A stretch of 64,000 nt of DNA from Paralichthys olivaceus (Eukaryota > Chordata > Actinopteri > Pleuronectiformes > Paralichthyidae): positions 14,265,001-14,329,000 of the forward strand of contig NC_091102.1 in the NCBI RefSeq assembly GCF_024713975.1, read 5' to 3'. The position numbers and the translations under genes were made by a program. Below the pieces are notes generated by a model, which worked only from the letters and a program-made list of their open reading frames with translations, did no database searches and was not told the DNA's origin. The first letter of the stretch is position 1. Every line of letters begins with the position of its first letter. Positions 1-29,425 of the stretch are shown here, one piece after another.

Positions 1-3000
1 TGCCATAAAGAATGCCACAGCCATGTGCTTTTCCTTCCTGATATTTAATCTGTTTAAGAATCACTCAACAAGTCAACAACTGACTAAGTTCAGTAAATAA
101 AAAGGCAGAACAGAACAACTCAGTGCATAAACCTCACTTCTGCAACCTGCTATGTTGAGTAGGAAGACCATTGTTTTATGAGACATTTGGTGAAAGTTTC
201 AAACGGTTGTATGAACAAACCTGTATGCTCTATGTGATCTGGAGCAAAAAACCACCTGTACCAGCTCAAACATGCCCCTCTGTAACTAACCCTGACCCAG
301 GGGTCAATATCTGTTTATTATCACACAAGAGACCATCTTCACAACACAAACAAAATCTACACTGACCATAAAGCCTGACCTGATATCTGGTAGAGGGATG
401 AATTGTTGCCATGCAGGTATCCTTGACCCTGTGCTCGCTACTGTAAAACTGAATACAAGCAGACGGCTAATGTACAATGCCAAGTCATGTATCAATGACA
501 TGCTAGTTGTTTATGGAACCAGTGTTCCAGCTTGGTTTGTTATTTGCTCTACTACTCTTCAAAATAAGAGTCAACTTGTGGTTTTAGAGAGAGGTAGTTG
601 TCAGTAGCTGAATCTGGGCAGTCAGTAGATGACTCTAAGCATCAATAATCTCTCATCAACAGTCTATTGCACAAAGATTTCAATAATGGGTGTTGTGAAG
701 TGAGAATCAATACGATCAAAATGGCATTGATATCAAATAATGTTCCATTCCTTACATCGTTGTTTAAAAATACTTCTTAAATGAATAAGCGAGTCATGTA
801 TTGCATCCTTTTAGGCTACTACAGCAGATGGGGGATTTTATCTGAGGAGTTCAGTTCTGAATCAGAGCATGGCTTATCTGAAAAACTTAAATATCTAGTA
901 TTGAGGTCCTGGAGGATTGTGTTGTCTGTTGAACTACCTGTTAAGCCTAGAAAATATGAACTCATTGCACCTGTGAATTTAAATAACTTTAAGCAGCTAT
1001 ACATTATTTCATTTAAGAGACTGTAGAATATAAATCAAAAATAATCTAGACATACAGTATAATAGGGTTGCCGTGGCAGTTGCTGTTACCACTGTTACAG
1101 TGTTCACACACACACACAGATTACATAACTTGCTCACCAGCCCCACAGTCAATTTCAATTTTTTTTACAAGCATAAAATATAAGGGGAGGTTAAAGAATT
1201 CACCTTGGGTTTTACACAATCGTGACTGGCATTTTTCATACTAGAAACCAAATGGCAATTTAATGCAAATAAAAGTTGACTGCAGCCTATATACTAAGGT
1301 GTTGGCATGAAACAAAGGAGCATCTTCTGATACTTTGTAAGCACATTTACTAATGAGCTAATCTTCCAAAAACCTGGAGTACTTTACTTAGCCTGAGAGG
1401 CAGAGAAAGAGGAGAGATTGGCAGCTGGCTGGCAAACATGGCAGCTGAGTGTGTTGGTGCCACTGCCAAAGTGCCACTGAGAGTCTCTCCTCTTTCATAC
1501 AAAGAGCCTTTTCCAATTCCTCTGTCTCTCACACACCCAAACAAACAAGCAAACACACACACTCAGAGAGCATCGCGTCAAGCTTTTAGTGTGTGTGTGC
1601 GTGCGTCCGTGCGTGCGTGCGTGCGTGCGCATGTGAATGACCAGCTGACTAAGTATCTTTGTGGGGTTCAGGATTAGGTTTTCACGCTGGCACACGGAGC
1701 TTAGTGAAGCTGACCTACAGTACGTGGTGGCACTTCACGAGTGGTCTAATGGAGCTGGCACCTCAGCCAGGAGCGCTTTCTCGGAAGGCCGATCATACTA
1801 AAGCAAATGACACCATCAATTAATCCTTTACATTTCCATAATTTTAATTTTAGTACGTATCTTTCTGGGGGTCTTAAAGGACAGTCCTTTACTGCCTGGG
1901 TCTTACATTTTCTTTTGTATCTATTCAAACCTGCCAATTTTCACAGCATTCTACTCATAAATGTAATTACTGTGACAGGAATACAGTGACACAGCATTCC
2001 CGTACAGCAGTAGATGTCCATAAGGGCAAGCAACACATGTTAGACAACAAATCCCCAGTTTAACCTAATTATCTAAATGATCTTATCATGAGCTGGAAAC
2101 AGGGACAAGTGTTGCATATGTAACCCAAAAATATCTCCACTGTCTCCATGAGATCATCAGCACAGTGGACACCTGTAACAGACAACACAGGTATGTTCAC
2201 CTGTGCGTCGTCTTCCTCGTCTCTTTGTGCGGATGCCATGTCTTTTTTCCACATGTCACTGATGTTTGTGATTAAAATAGCATCCTAAGGAATGTCATTA
2301 CAACAATAAGAGGTGGTAAATGTTCAGAATTTCCATAAAAAGTTTTAAAAACAACAAGTCAACTGTTTTAAGTAGTAAATGTTTTCGTCTTCAGTCAAAT
2401 GAAACATTTAATGATGTGTTTTACCGATTTGACAGAGCCATTAACACTCTGCGTTTTAATCTCTTTATTTCTTTCTGTGTGAGTCAACCCTGCAGGTGGT
2501 CTAACATGCTGCCACCACCACGTTCCAGACTGGCACTAAGATGAGTCCACAAATTCCTCAACACTAGCCTCCCTTCATTGGGCAGATAAATACTCAAATT
2601 TAAGGTTTTGCTTTTTTAAGAAATGTATGTTTTTACACAGTTTTTCTTTTCAAAGCTGCTCTGACCCATTCTGCTTTCAGGCTCCCTCATTCTTTTAAGT
2701 GAAAACCAAAGGGAGAGTTTCCATTTTGATATGCTCACCACAAGGTTTCCTCATGTCTTTTGATTCATCTTTTATTTTCAACTTTCTTTTTTTATAAACA
2801 TGTATTTAATTGTTCTATTATGTAAATCCATACTCCATACTGAACAATAAAGTTTAAATGTACCCTGGGATGATTATCAGACCTTGCATCCCAAACTAAA
2901 AACCCCAGATTTCCTGGGAAGACATTTCATTAATTCACAAAAACTCAACATGTCTTTTGTCACTACGTCACTATTGTGACTGCTCACATTCGAATGAAAG

Positions 3001-4249
3001 TCTTTTAATCCAACCTGTCAGCTGAATCAACCGCACACAACACAGACGTAATTCATTAGCTCTGAAACAGTATAGATCACAAATGCAGACATCTGCACTT
3101 TCAGCTGATGTCTCTTCCCCTGATGAATATTTAATGACTATTCACTTACTATCAAATTAGTTCTGTAAATCAGCCTGTAATTTCTACTGTGCACCGCCAT
3201 GAGGAGTTTAGGGATGAATCTCTAAATGAGTACTTCTGTTTATCTCTGATAGAAACCAGGCACATCATGGTAGTGGTCCACTTTCCCTTTATTAAAAACA
3301 GAAATACAACCAGCAAACTGAGCCTATAGCTTGTTATTTTTATCATCTAGTATTCAGCAATAGAATGATGAATCATTTTTGTGCACTTAAATGCATACAA
3401 TCAGAGCGTCAGACAGATATATGCCAATTTGAATGTACTTTAGGGGCTGCAAATAATAGCATACTGCTTATTATTTAATAAAAAAATAGCTTAAAAAAAC
3501 ATGGTAATAGGTAGATTATAGAGATTTTCAGTTTACAGCGCAGGAGATACACGATCTATGTTCTCTTACATTCGGGTTAGTAGTCGAAGGGTTGTGTCCA
3601 AAAAAGCAGAAAGCAGACATAAGTGATATAACAGAAACCAATAGATGACCAACCTACACCTCCAGAAACACCAGCCTACTCCCTCAGCAAGGAGGAGCTC
3701 CCAGCAGCCAGTCTGACCGTCCATGACTCAATGCATCCCAGCCTCATTCTGAATTCATCAGGCGTTTAAATGTACATGCACACTGGAGCAAGTGAACTTG
3801 ACAGAGGGGAATCAATAGCCAGCTCTATGTATGTAAATGAGATTTGGCTGAAGCTTGCATGTGCTGTTTACCTCTATCATGCACAATCTCACTATTTAAT
3901 GTCCATTCACTGAAGGAGGTGTGACAGAAGACTCCTTCAGCTGCATTTGCTGTGTTTGATGGTGGAGGCAGGGATTCGATCAAGAGATAAGCTTTTTAAC
4001 TTCATTTTTAAATGAATGAAATTAGCTCTGCCACATAAAAACACTATGGTAATGACTGGCAAAAATTAATATGAACAAATTGAGCTTTCATTAGTGTGAT
4101 CAATGAGAGCAGAGCTAACATGACTCAGCACCTGTGTTTGCACCCCTCTCCTCTGTCTCACTGGGAAGATCAGAAATCACATATTATACAATCCTACAGT
4201 GGATTGCTCTCAGTGATGTCCCCACAGTAACCTCATGGTATATAGCCGT
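1..4249. other. Non-coding stretch, no gene recognised
   Basis: No open reading frame here resembles a known protein, and the longest are short and of random composition. The sequence is AT-rich with scattered mononucleotide runs and one GTGC/GT microsatellite near 1.6 kb. If the minus-strand donor at 4796 is real, this stretch would be the first intron of a gene whose coding exons lie beyond the left edge. That is inference; nothing inside the stretch proves it. Confidence 0.5.
1589..1630. repeat. (GT)n / (GTGC)n microsatellite
   Basis: An uninterrupted GT run passes into GTGC tetranucleotides. It lies in sequence with no gene call. Confidence 0.9.
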
Positions 4250-4960
4250 ATCGAATGTGGTCATACTACAGCACTGATTGTGCACTGCCACCGCAGCAAC
4301 GCAAGTTCCCGCAGTGACCGCAATAGGTGAAGGCTTTTTTTTTTTTTTTTCTGGAGCACAATGCAGACACGATCCTCTCTGCACGTCAACGAGAACAACG
4401 ATTTCAGCGCGTGATTGGGTCGATACATGGATCAATCGATCCCTATCGCATATCTCAAGAGATCTGCTTTTTCTAGATCTGTTGCTCAGCTTGGGATTTC
4501 GTGCCATTCCAGAAACCGAGTCACTGAACCCTGGCTGACGACGCCGATGAGACAACGGCAACACAAACGCACAAGAACCCAGACCCAGATCTGAACAATG
4601 CGTCCTTTCTCCATCCTCACAGAGACAGAGGGGCTCCTCATCATTTCAGCTTCACTGCTCGCTCTCATGTCCGTTCAGTGTGTTCTGGAGAGACTCCCTG
4701 TGACATGCCTCTGGGGCTTTGTCTTTTATACAGATGCACTTGTATTACAGCGCTGTAGAAGAATTAAAGAAGAGTCATGTGTATTTTTTTTCTTACCTGT
4801 CCGGCGCAGCGTCTTCCAGAGCAACTCCTGGTCTGACGGTCACAGAGCGGCTCCGCAGCCTCACTTTACCGTAATGACTGGAGTAGACACACCACTACAC
4901 CGTGGCTGTTCTTTCACGAGTCATCAAGGTGTCGTGGTCCACCATTTGCTAGAAACGACA
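4250..4960 (-). promoter_or_regulatory. CpG-richer block, candidate promoter of a gene to the left
   Basis: CG dinucleotides are visibly more frequent here than in the surrounding AT-rich DNA, for example around 4380-4570 and 4800-4860. On the minus strand the block holds a strong splice donor at 4796. Together these suggest a promoter and first exon of a minus-strand gene extending beyond position 1. No core promoter motif is clear and no product can be named. Confidence 0.35.
4797..4950 (-). other. Candidate non-coding first exon of an unidentified minus-strand gene
   Basis: On the minus strand the sequence ends in CAG followed by GTAAGA, a near-consensus 5' splice site, within CG-rich sequence. 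No ATG with a convincing reading frame precedes the donor, so it is called 5' untranslated. The upstream limit is a guess. No coding partner exon is visible between here and the left edge. Confidence 0.3.
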
Positions 4961-5229
4961 CACATTCAGAAAAATAAGTGGGAGATAATTACTGATTGGA
5001 AATAATTACAATTACTAGTAGTATTTACGTGAACGTTGCTAGCTTAATGAAAATGATAATTAACGTGTATCTGAAAGATTTATTATGATTTGTACTTTAT
5101 TTACTGTGTAGTGTTGCATCACTGCGGTCACGTGCTCTGTAGTTAGTGAAAACCCGGTCAGCCACACTTTGAAAATGGATGCGTGTCTACTTGTGGTCTT
5201 ACGGTACAGATCCCTGGACACCCACTTTC

Positions 5230-5815
5230 TGAATGTGTGTGAAAGAGTGAGGTGAAATATCTGTGTCACCTCTCAGGGATTTTATTCCGAGAATATTTAA
5301 GTTTTGAGTGCCATAATGAAAGAGTTGACAAATGTGTTCGTTTTTTTCTTAGAGATTCTACATTAAAATCTTCTGAAACTTGACTCGCAGACAGTGGGGG
5401 TCACAATGAAATAGAGTGATGTGAAATATAAGTGTCACCTCTAAGGGATGATTTCTAAAGAATATTTTATATGCGCAAGTTATGAGTGCCATAATAAAAA
5501 AAAGTAGCCATCTGTGCCTTTCATTTTCTCAAAAATGATTCACAATGAACAAGAGTGAGCTGAAATATCTGTCATCTCTCAAGGATTTATTTTAAAGAAT
5601 ATTTAATACCAGTAAGTTATGACTGACTTAATAGAAAAGTTGCCAAATTTGCCATTCATTTTCTAAGTAATCCTACAGCAAAGTCTTCTGAAATTTGACA
5701 TGCAGATAGTGAAAGTCACAATGAACAAGAGTGAGCTGAAATATCTGTCACCTCTCAAGAATTGATTAAAAAAAATACCTAATATCAGTTATGAGTGCCA
5801 TAATGAGCCTTATTT
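5230..5815. repeat. Degenerate tandem repeat, four units of about 140-173 bp
   Basis: The phrase 'tgtcacctctcaaggat' recurs with variation at about 5265, 5433, 5571 and 5744. Each copy is followed by similar text (an 'agaatattta' block, then 'gttatgagtgccataat', then 'cttctgaaatttgac') before the next unit. The copies are clearly diverged, so the array is old. It lies between the kansl1l 3' end and the CpG-richer block. Confidence 0.8.
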
Positions 5816-7152
5816 ACCCTAGCTAACATTACAATGGTGCACTAAACATTACAAAACACATTAAATCCTGTTTTTTAATCTTACTTACCTCACGTTTGAA
5901 TCCCAAAGTTTTCATTTATCCAGTGAAGTTTCTTTCACCACCTAAGGAAAGTTAACAGCTTAGAAAACGTATATTCAATATCAGGAGGAGCACTGTCACA
6001 ATATTACCCACTTCAAGTTGAACAGTTGAAGTTATGAAACATGATACAAGCAGTTCTGTCACAGACTTGCTACGTTGGGTTGGTAAAGGTGTTCTTGGAG
6101 ATGCAAGAGCGCCCCCTTGAGTGAAGCTACTGTAGTTACAACTATGTAGAAAAACTTACATACAACTCTTCATAGTTGTTTCCATGTATATACACACCAG
6201 TTTATGTATAGGTAGTGACCACCCTCTTTTATAGATTAACTATTTTATTTATTATATTATTTTACTTTTTGCTTGACTGACTGCTTATAAACTGACTTCT
6301 AAAGGAGCAATATGGCCCCCATGTGGCCATCAGAAGTTATTGGTTTGCCTTCAGGACCAGAGTGGAAATCTGGAGCATCAGAAAGATGAGGCAGGACAGT
6401 TTGGGCAGACCTCCTGCTGCTCTCCTTCACTTTTCATGGAGACAGTATGAGGCCTCTTGGTCACGGCACCTGAAGAGAGAAGCAACTGGCCAAAGTGAAA
6501 GCGACCTTACTGCTATTTGTGTCCGAGTTCTCGAGAAGAAGTAGGGAGAAGAACATTTGAGTTTGTACATGATGGCACATTTTAAGTATCCAGACCACAC
6601 AAGTATTTTTCACACCCAGAATGAGAGAAATGCTTTTTTTGTAACATTGTTAATGAGAGGATGTGACAAGGAACCATATAATTACAATCTGTAAATTCAT
6701 GACTTCTAATTCTGATCACCCAGACTCTCATCCCCACAGTGAAACCACTGACACACATACATGGCAGATGAAAGGACGACCTTAGCCACCATCTGTCCAT
6801 TAGGCCTCCTGGTAAGAGGTTATGCATATGGGATCAAACAATGAGCTGCTTCACTGGGACTATGGCCTTAAAAAGCTATGACCTCCATTAACTTTATAAA
6901 TATGGAGGCTACAGCTACAGTTAATCATTGAAATCAGTGAAAAGTTGTAGACATATTTCATATGACTGAAACAAAACCTATATGCTTTACCTGTCCATTT
7001 TTTAGTTTTATCGATTAGCTGAAATCCACATTTCCATATACTCGTTGTACTTCCCAGCTATTTTTCCCACTCCGTATAAATATTCATATTAATATAAATA
7101 TAATGTACTGGCAGGAAAAGTATGACATCCACTATGTTTACTCATCTTTACA
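5816..7152. other. Intergenic sequence with no recognised gene
   Basis: A 73-codon plus-strand frame begins at 6323 but resembles no known protein. The rest is AT-rich. The right part probably merges into the kansl1l 3' untranslated region. Confidence 0.4.
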
Positions 7153-7158
7153 TTTATT
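7153..7158 (-). terminator. Candidate poly(A) signal of kansl1l
   Basis: AATAAA on the minus strand, about 0.88 kb beyond the kansl1l stop codon. It is a plausible hexamer among AT-rich sequence, but nothing else supports its use. Confidence 0.3.
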
Positions 7159-7821
7159 AAGCAATTTTGCTTTCTTCATAAAAAGGATATATTTGATATC
7201 TCCCCACTGACCTATCGCTTTGACAAATATCAACCATGAAATGAAAAAGCTCAAGTAACTCAGGTAAAGGTTTACATATGTATATATATTTAAGTCTTTC
7301 TATACAGACTTGTTAAGACAACAGTGAAAATAAATAGCAGGTGACCACTACAAACAGTACACAAACCTGAGACTACTGATATACATTTCTTTACATTAAA
7401 ACCTGAAAGTGTAGCAGGAGCTACAGTTGTCAGTTAAAACTACACGTGCCACAATATTCACAAAATAGAAGCTTTTGCTTCAGAGTATTTATCTAATGAC
7501 ATCAGATCACTATGCACATGGAATGTATTTAGTATCAATACTCGAGGATCCCGGGGCACATTTTCTCCTCCCATATCCAGACGTGAGGCAATCTGGAGAG
7601 GAAATATTACAAACAATCATTTAATTTACAAATTCAATACATAAGTCATATAAGTAACTGAGCTATTTAGCAACGTATGACTGAGACCCAATAATCTACA
7701 GAATGAACAAATCCTTTGTTTAATGGTTTCCACACTTGGAATTTGGATTTGGACTTGGATTTGACGAATTAAGTACTACAAAATGCAAAATACTCTCCTG
7801 TTAATATCTGACATGAAAACT

Positions 7822-7828
7822 ACACACA

Positions 7829-7899
<71 letters not shown>
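7822..7899. repeat. (CA)n microsatellite in the kansl1l 3' region
   Basis: About 38 CA units with one TA interruption near the left end. It lies 140-215 bp past the kansl1l stop, so it probably sits in the 3' untranslated region. Confidence 0.9.
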
Positions 7900-7902
<3 letters not shown>

Positions 7903-8036
7903 TTCTGAGTGAAACTCCTTTTAAAATCCTCCTTTAAAAAACATACTGAATGTATGAATGAATGTAAAAAATAAAACCAGGAATCCATTATTGAACAGAT
8001 AACTAACACAATATTTACAATATTTCCTGACTTACA

Positions 8037-25598
<17,562 letters not shown>

Positions 25599-25954
25599 AT
25601 TGCTTTCTGAACCACTGAGGCTTTAGACAGCCAAGACTTCACAGACTGCATCTTAAATGATCTGACAGTTCGAGAGACATTTAAGACAGTTAGACAGTTA
25701 GAAGTTCCCCAATTGATGTCTTTAAAGAACAGTTCAACATAGAAAATTGTTTTGACTGTAAAACATCTTGTTAATGTCTGAGAATCCCTAGGGACAGATA
25801 AACATTTACAGACAGGAAAACAGATACAACAGACACACCAGCTGTTGACATCAACTAACATATTGACGCACTTAAGGTAACGACAGGTCAATTTAGAAGC
25901 ATTGTGAGAACTTGTTAAGCTAGCAGGTTAACTTAATTATCCCCCATGTCAGCC

Positions 25955-26232
25955 CCATAGTCTGTATTTAAAGATGTATGACACGTTTCTGCTTCCTCCT
26001 GTTGTAGAAAAATGAAGACAAAATATCACTGTGCTGCCAAAAAAAGGAAAAACTGGGATCAGTGGGATGATTGAAACCATCTTCCAGAAAAATTCATTTC
26101 GACAGTTTATTTTGGTCCATATCTCATCTGCTATCATGGAAGAGATGGGATTTATGTCATATCAGTATATCAAGATGATTTTGGCTTCACTTTTGGGGCG
26201 CCGTCACATTGTCCAACTTTATGGTTCAACCT
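25955..26232. mobile_element. Family A element, diverged copy
   Basis: It begins 'agtctgtatttaaagatgtatgac' like the family left end and carries 'gaaaccatcttcca', 'tttggtccat' and 'ttggcttcacttttgggg'. It ends 'gtccaactttatggttcaac' with the terminal repeat lost. It lies just upstream of the kansl1l coding start, within the 5' intron. Confidence 0.6.
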
Positions 26233-26309
26233 TTTGTGTTGGAAACTAAGTGTGCCACGGTTTCAACACAAATTTAGTCTCGATTGTTTTAACAGAATTA
26301 AAGGAAATA

Positions 26310-26465
26310 CGAAATGATTCTTTTCGGAGGAGGTGGAGTTCATGACCTATACTGCAGCCTGCCACCAGCCGGCGATGATGATGATTTTGGCTTCACTTTA
26401 GCGGGGCTGTCATGTCGTCCTTCTTTATATATCATTACATATAATGGTTCAACTTTTTGGTGATG
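26310..26465. mobile_element. Second, partial family A copy
   Basis: It repeats 'ggaggaggtggagttcatgacctatactgcagcc...ggcttcactttagcggggctgtcatgtcgtcc' and again ends in 'atggttcaac', as the copy about 230 bp to the left does. This suggests a local duplication. Confidence 0.6.
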
Positions 26466-26793
26466 AATTAAAAAAATAAATATTCCTCATAGTGTTCTTA
26501 CTTTATGATTTATTTGGTGGTAACATTGGAAAAACGTTGGCAAAACGTTGGACAAACTAACCAAGTATGTACATCCTAATCAGTTAAACAGCAGTAAAAG
26601 AAATATGATACATAACAATTAGGCACCAGGTCGAAACCAAACGTGGAGAAAACAGTGCAGGAGGATCCGGGTAACAAAGTGTTCCATGCACCGTGTGGTA
26701 GTTAGTTCAAATAGAATGAAATAAATCTAAATAAACCGTGAGAGTGCCTGATATCGGACGTTCACATCAACTCCGAATGTTGTGATCACTCAC

Positions 26794-27060
26794 CTGAGCA
26801 CGAGGTGAACCGTTGACTTGTCATCTCTTATTCCTGAAGGATTTACGCCTGAATATTACGTCTTTTTCTCCTTATTTGCTCGTGATGGTCCGAAGCAGCT
26901 TGTGAAATCAGATCAGAGTAAAGACAGAGTTGTTCTGCGGTGAGATCCGATCCCCCACTGCTCTCTGTGAACTGTGAGTGAGTGTGTGTGAGTGTGTGTG
27001 TGTGTGTGTGTGAGTCCTGTTCAGTCCAACTGACACACATCTGAAGAGAGGGGGCTGGAC
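26794..27060 (-). other. kansl1l: Candidate non-coding first exon of kansl1l
   Basis: On the minus strand the stretch ends GTGCTCAG|GTGAGT, a perfect donor, about 1.2 kb upstream of the ATG exon. CG-richer sequence and a TG tract (26975-27014) accompany it. The transcription start and the matching acceptor before 25598 are not fixed. Confidence 0.5.
26975..27014. repeat. (TG)n / GAGTG microsatellite in the kansl1l 5' region
   Basis: TG units interrupted by GAG, inside the probable first exon or promoter of kansl1l. Confidence 0.85.
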
Positions 27061-27366
27061 CTCATGGTGCCTTCAAGGCCTCCGTGGAAGCTCAGACCGC
27101 AGAGCACTCGGAGAGAAAGATCCCGCCTCCCCACCGCCGTTTCAGCCCTACGTTCAAATTTCAACAAAATAAGGTTTGTTTGTTCCTGAAAACAAATTTG
27201 ACTCTGGAGAGGACGACATTTCTCTACATTGAGATTTTTTTTATCAACAACACATTACAGAGACTTCAATTTCACTTGTATGGTACAATATGTCATTTTT
27301 ATAAAAGTCTGACCCACAACAACAAAAAATATCCCATAGCTACAAAAAACATACAAGATACAAGAA

Positions 27367-27535
27367 ATACGATTAGATAACATAATATGAGATTAAACAA
27401 GATAAAACACAATTAGATAAAATAATATGATCTTGAACAAGATAAAATACGATTTGATAAAATAATATGATCTTAAACAAGATAAGATACGATAAGATCA
27501 TCCTTTATCAGTCCCACAAAGGACAATTTGCTAAT
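27367..27535. repeat. 40-bp tandem repeat with retroelement-like tail (family D)
   Basis: 'ataatatga' recurs at 27382, 27422 and 27462, an exact 40-bp period with 'acaagataaaa' in each unit. It is followed by 'cctttatcagtcccacaaagg', similar to the 'tttattcgtccccgaggag' text after the GATA repeat at 45.05 kb. Both look like the 3' tail of a common fish retroelement, which I do not name. Confidence 0.6.
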
Positions 27536-27837
27536 ACACGAAAAGAAAAGAATAAAAAAGTTGAAGTTTGAGGGATAGAAGCTAAAAAGTGAGTGCGAGG
27601 CTTCCACCAGTGAGACAACATTTCTGTAATTATTAATAATTCATAATTACATTATTCTGAGGTCATTGTAAATACAGATCTCTTTCTCATCATGTTTTCT
27701 GTATCATCCTTTTTAGGCACTAATTCATAATTATGCAATGTAGGTGTCATCATTGTGGTAATTTTAAGACCTACCTAAAATGACAGACACCATCTATGAA
27801 AAAAAATATTTATGTATATTTAAAATTTTTACTTTGG

Positions 27838-27935
27838 TCAAATCCATTCATTGAGGATTAATGGCCTGTACTGTAGCCAGCCACCAGGGGGCAAACAAGG
27901 TGATTTGCTTTCAGTTTTGAGTGAATAGTTGAAGT
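27838..27935. mobile_element. Family A element fragment
   Basis: 'ggcctgtactgtagccagccaccagggggcaa' and 'tttgctttcagtttt' match the middle of the family A element. Both ends are lost. Confidence 0.5.
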
Positions 27936-28208
27936 GGATTGCAAGGTTTCCGACAGACCGTGAAGGTTGCATGAATAGGAAAATCACTGAGAGAAAAGTA
28001 TTGTTGTCAGCAGTAGGACAACATCAGTAACAAAAGTAAATTATTATCACACTGAAAGAAATACTCAGGTCCTGAAATGTTACCAAGGCAAAGTACATAT
28101 TGTTCACAAAATCTTGCATTCAGGTGTAAGTAGCATGTTTACCGAAGACCACAGGTATGAAACTTAACCACACTTCTGTTTCAAAGTAGTGTATCTATTT
28201 GTCTTATA

Positions 28209-28214
28209 TTTATT
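28209..28214 (-). terminator. Candidate poly(A) signal of the taste-receptor gene
   Basis: AATAAA on the minus strand, 255 bp beyond the receptor stop codon. Confidence 0.35.
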
Positions 28215-28468
28215 GGTTGTGTCTTTTAACTCCTTTTTTCTGATTTCTTGTTTTCTTTCATGCATTTGCACTGCTCCAGAAATAGCATCTCTAATTTCGT
28301 TGTACTGCTTTCTATTTGATTATGACAAAAATGGCTTTTAATTCTGTTCTATTCAATTCTATTTCTAAACAAGCATAACGATGGACTTCAAAGTAAATCC
28401 TCAACCTGATCAGACACCCAACAATTACTATGACATTTGGACATCAACAGTTAAGAGTATCAGCTATT

Positions 28469-29425
28469 TCACCTGATGTCAGCTTGCCATCTCTTGTTAC
28501 CACGCCAACATGACAGTGCTTTGAGTGCCTTCCACGTTCTACCCACCCTTTGCCTGAATACAGCCTGACCGATCCCCAGGTTGACCGTGGTGCCTGATAT
28601 GTACATTGAGTTGAAAGTGAAGAGGACCAAAAAACTTACAACAGAGTGCGGTGAGTAGGCTTCAGTGAACGAATCAAAGAGGTAGAAGGTGACATAAAGG
28701 AAGAACACGACTCCTTGACAGATCCCAGTGATGGCTATTCTCATATGTCTTTGAATCCTCGATTCGTTGAAGCAGCTGCCGCTCAGTGCCACGTTTCTTA
28801 TGTGTCTGTAGAGGTAGCGGGTCATTGAGAAGCTAGAAATGCTCGTTAAACACAGACACATCAGGATGTAAGCTCTGAAGCTGTAGAAACAAACAATGTT
28901 CAAGAAGTCCATGTCAAATCTATATTCTTTCCATGTGCTGTTAAAGCATGTGAAGTGCCGGGAAACTTGATGTGTCACACTCAAAAAGCTGTTGAGCAGA
29001 AAAAACATCTGGTCGAGAAGCAAAGCCCCGAACATGACTGACTTTATGTTCCTCTTTACCCAGATCCAAAGAGCTCGCTGTGCAGGGACAATCTGGATAT
29101 AGAAGTAGAAGTTTATCCGAACGTAACACGTCAAGCTGTTGTGCATGAAGTAGAGCACAATCGCCCAGGATATGACAAACACTCCTAAGCCTTTACACTC
29201 CTTTAACACATAAAACAAGAAAGGCAAAGCAACACAATAAATAATAGAGCAACAGACAAGACATCCCAGGAGTGTCTTCAACGGCTGCTTGAGTTCCTGT
29301 TGGCCACGCGACGCGGAGATCAAACAACACGCGTAAAAGATGTTCGCAGTGAGGCTGAAGAAGATAAGAGGAACGTTGATCAGTATAAAAGCCCATTCAC
29401 TGAGATCAAGGCGTTGACGTTCCAT
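28469..29425 (-). CDS. Bitter taste receptor type 2 (TAS2R)-like GPCR, intronless
   Basis: A single 318-residue open frame, the usual TAS2R length. Seven hydrophobic segments can be placed at about 12-34, 50-73, 81-112, 129-150, 176-201, 230-252 and 262-290. The third segment and following loop, NFYFYIQIVPAQRALWIWVK, carry the TAS2R pattern (FYFLKIAxFxxxxFLWLKxR). The fifth is followed by RYLYRHIRNV and then SRIQRHMRIA, like the LxxHxxxMxxN and AHxxAxK motifs. N162-S-T sits in the second extracellular loop, where TAS2Rs share a glycosylation site. TAS2Rs detect bitter compounds through gustducin-type G proteins in taste cells. Ligand and subtype cannot be read. A vomeronasal-type (ORA/V1R) receptor is the main alternative but fits the third segment less well. 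Confidence 0.75.
   Translation of the reverse strand: MERQRLDLSEWAFILINVPLIFFSLTANIFYACCLISASRGQQELKQPLKTLLGCLVCCSIIYCVALPFLFYVLKECKGLGVFVISWAIVLYFMHNSLTCYVRINFYFYIQIVPAQRALWIWVKRNIKSVMFGALLLDQMFFLLNSFLSVTHQVSRHFTCFNSTWKEYRFDMDFLNIVCFYSFRAYILMCLCLTSISSFSMTRYLYRHIRNVALSGSCFNESRIQRHMRIAITGICQGVVFFLYVTFYLFDSFTEAYSPHSVVSFLVLFTFNSMYISGTTVNLGIGQAVFRQRVGRTWKALKALSCWRGNKRWQADIR

Larger units (their letters stand above)
27061..28208. other. Intergenic sequence between kansl1l and the taste-receptor gene
   Basis: It contains a three-unit 40-bp tandem repeat joined to a 'ttatcagtcccacaaagg' tail (27.37-27.53 kb) and a family A fragment (27.84-27.94 kb). No open frame is convincing. Confidence 0.6.

Noticed and set aside
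4184..4564. 126-codon minus-strand frame in the CpG-richer block
   Set aside because: It contains a run of five lysines from the T tract on the plus strand and shows no domain or similarity. Open frames are expected in CG-rich DNA.
6323..6544. 73-codon plus-strand frame with coding-like composition
   Set aside because: No similarity to a known protein, no splice context, and an upstream ATG in another frame. It is within chance for this length.
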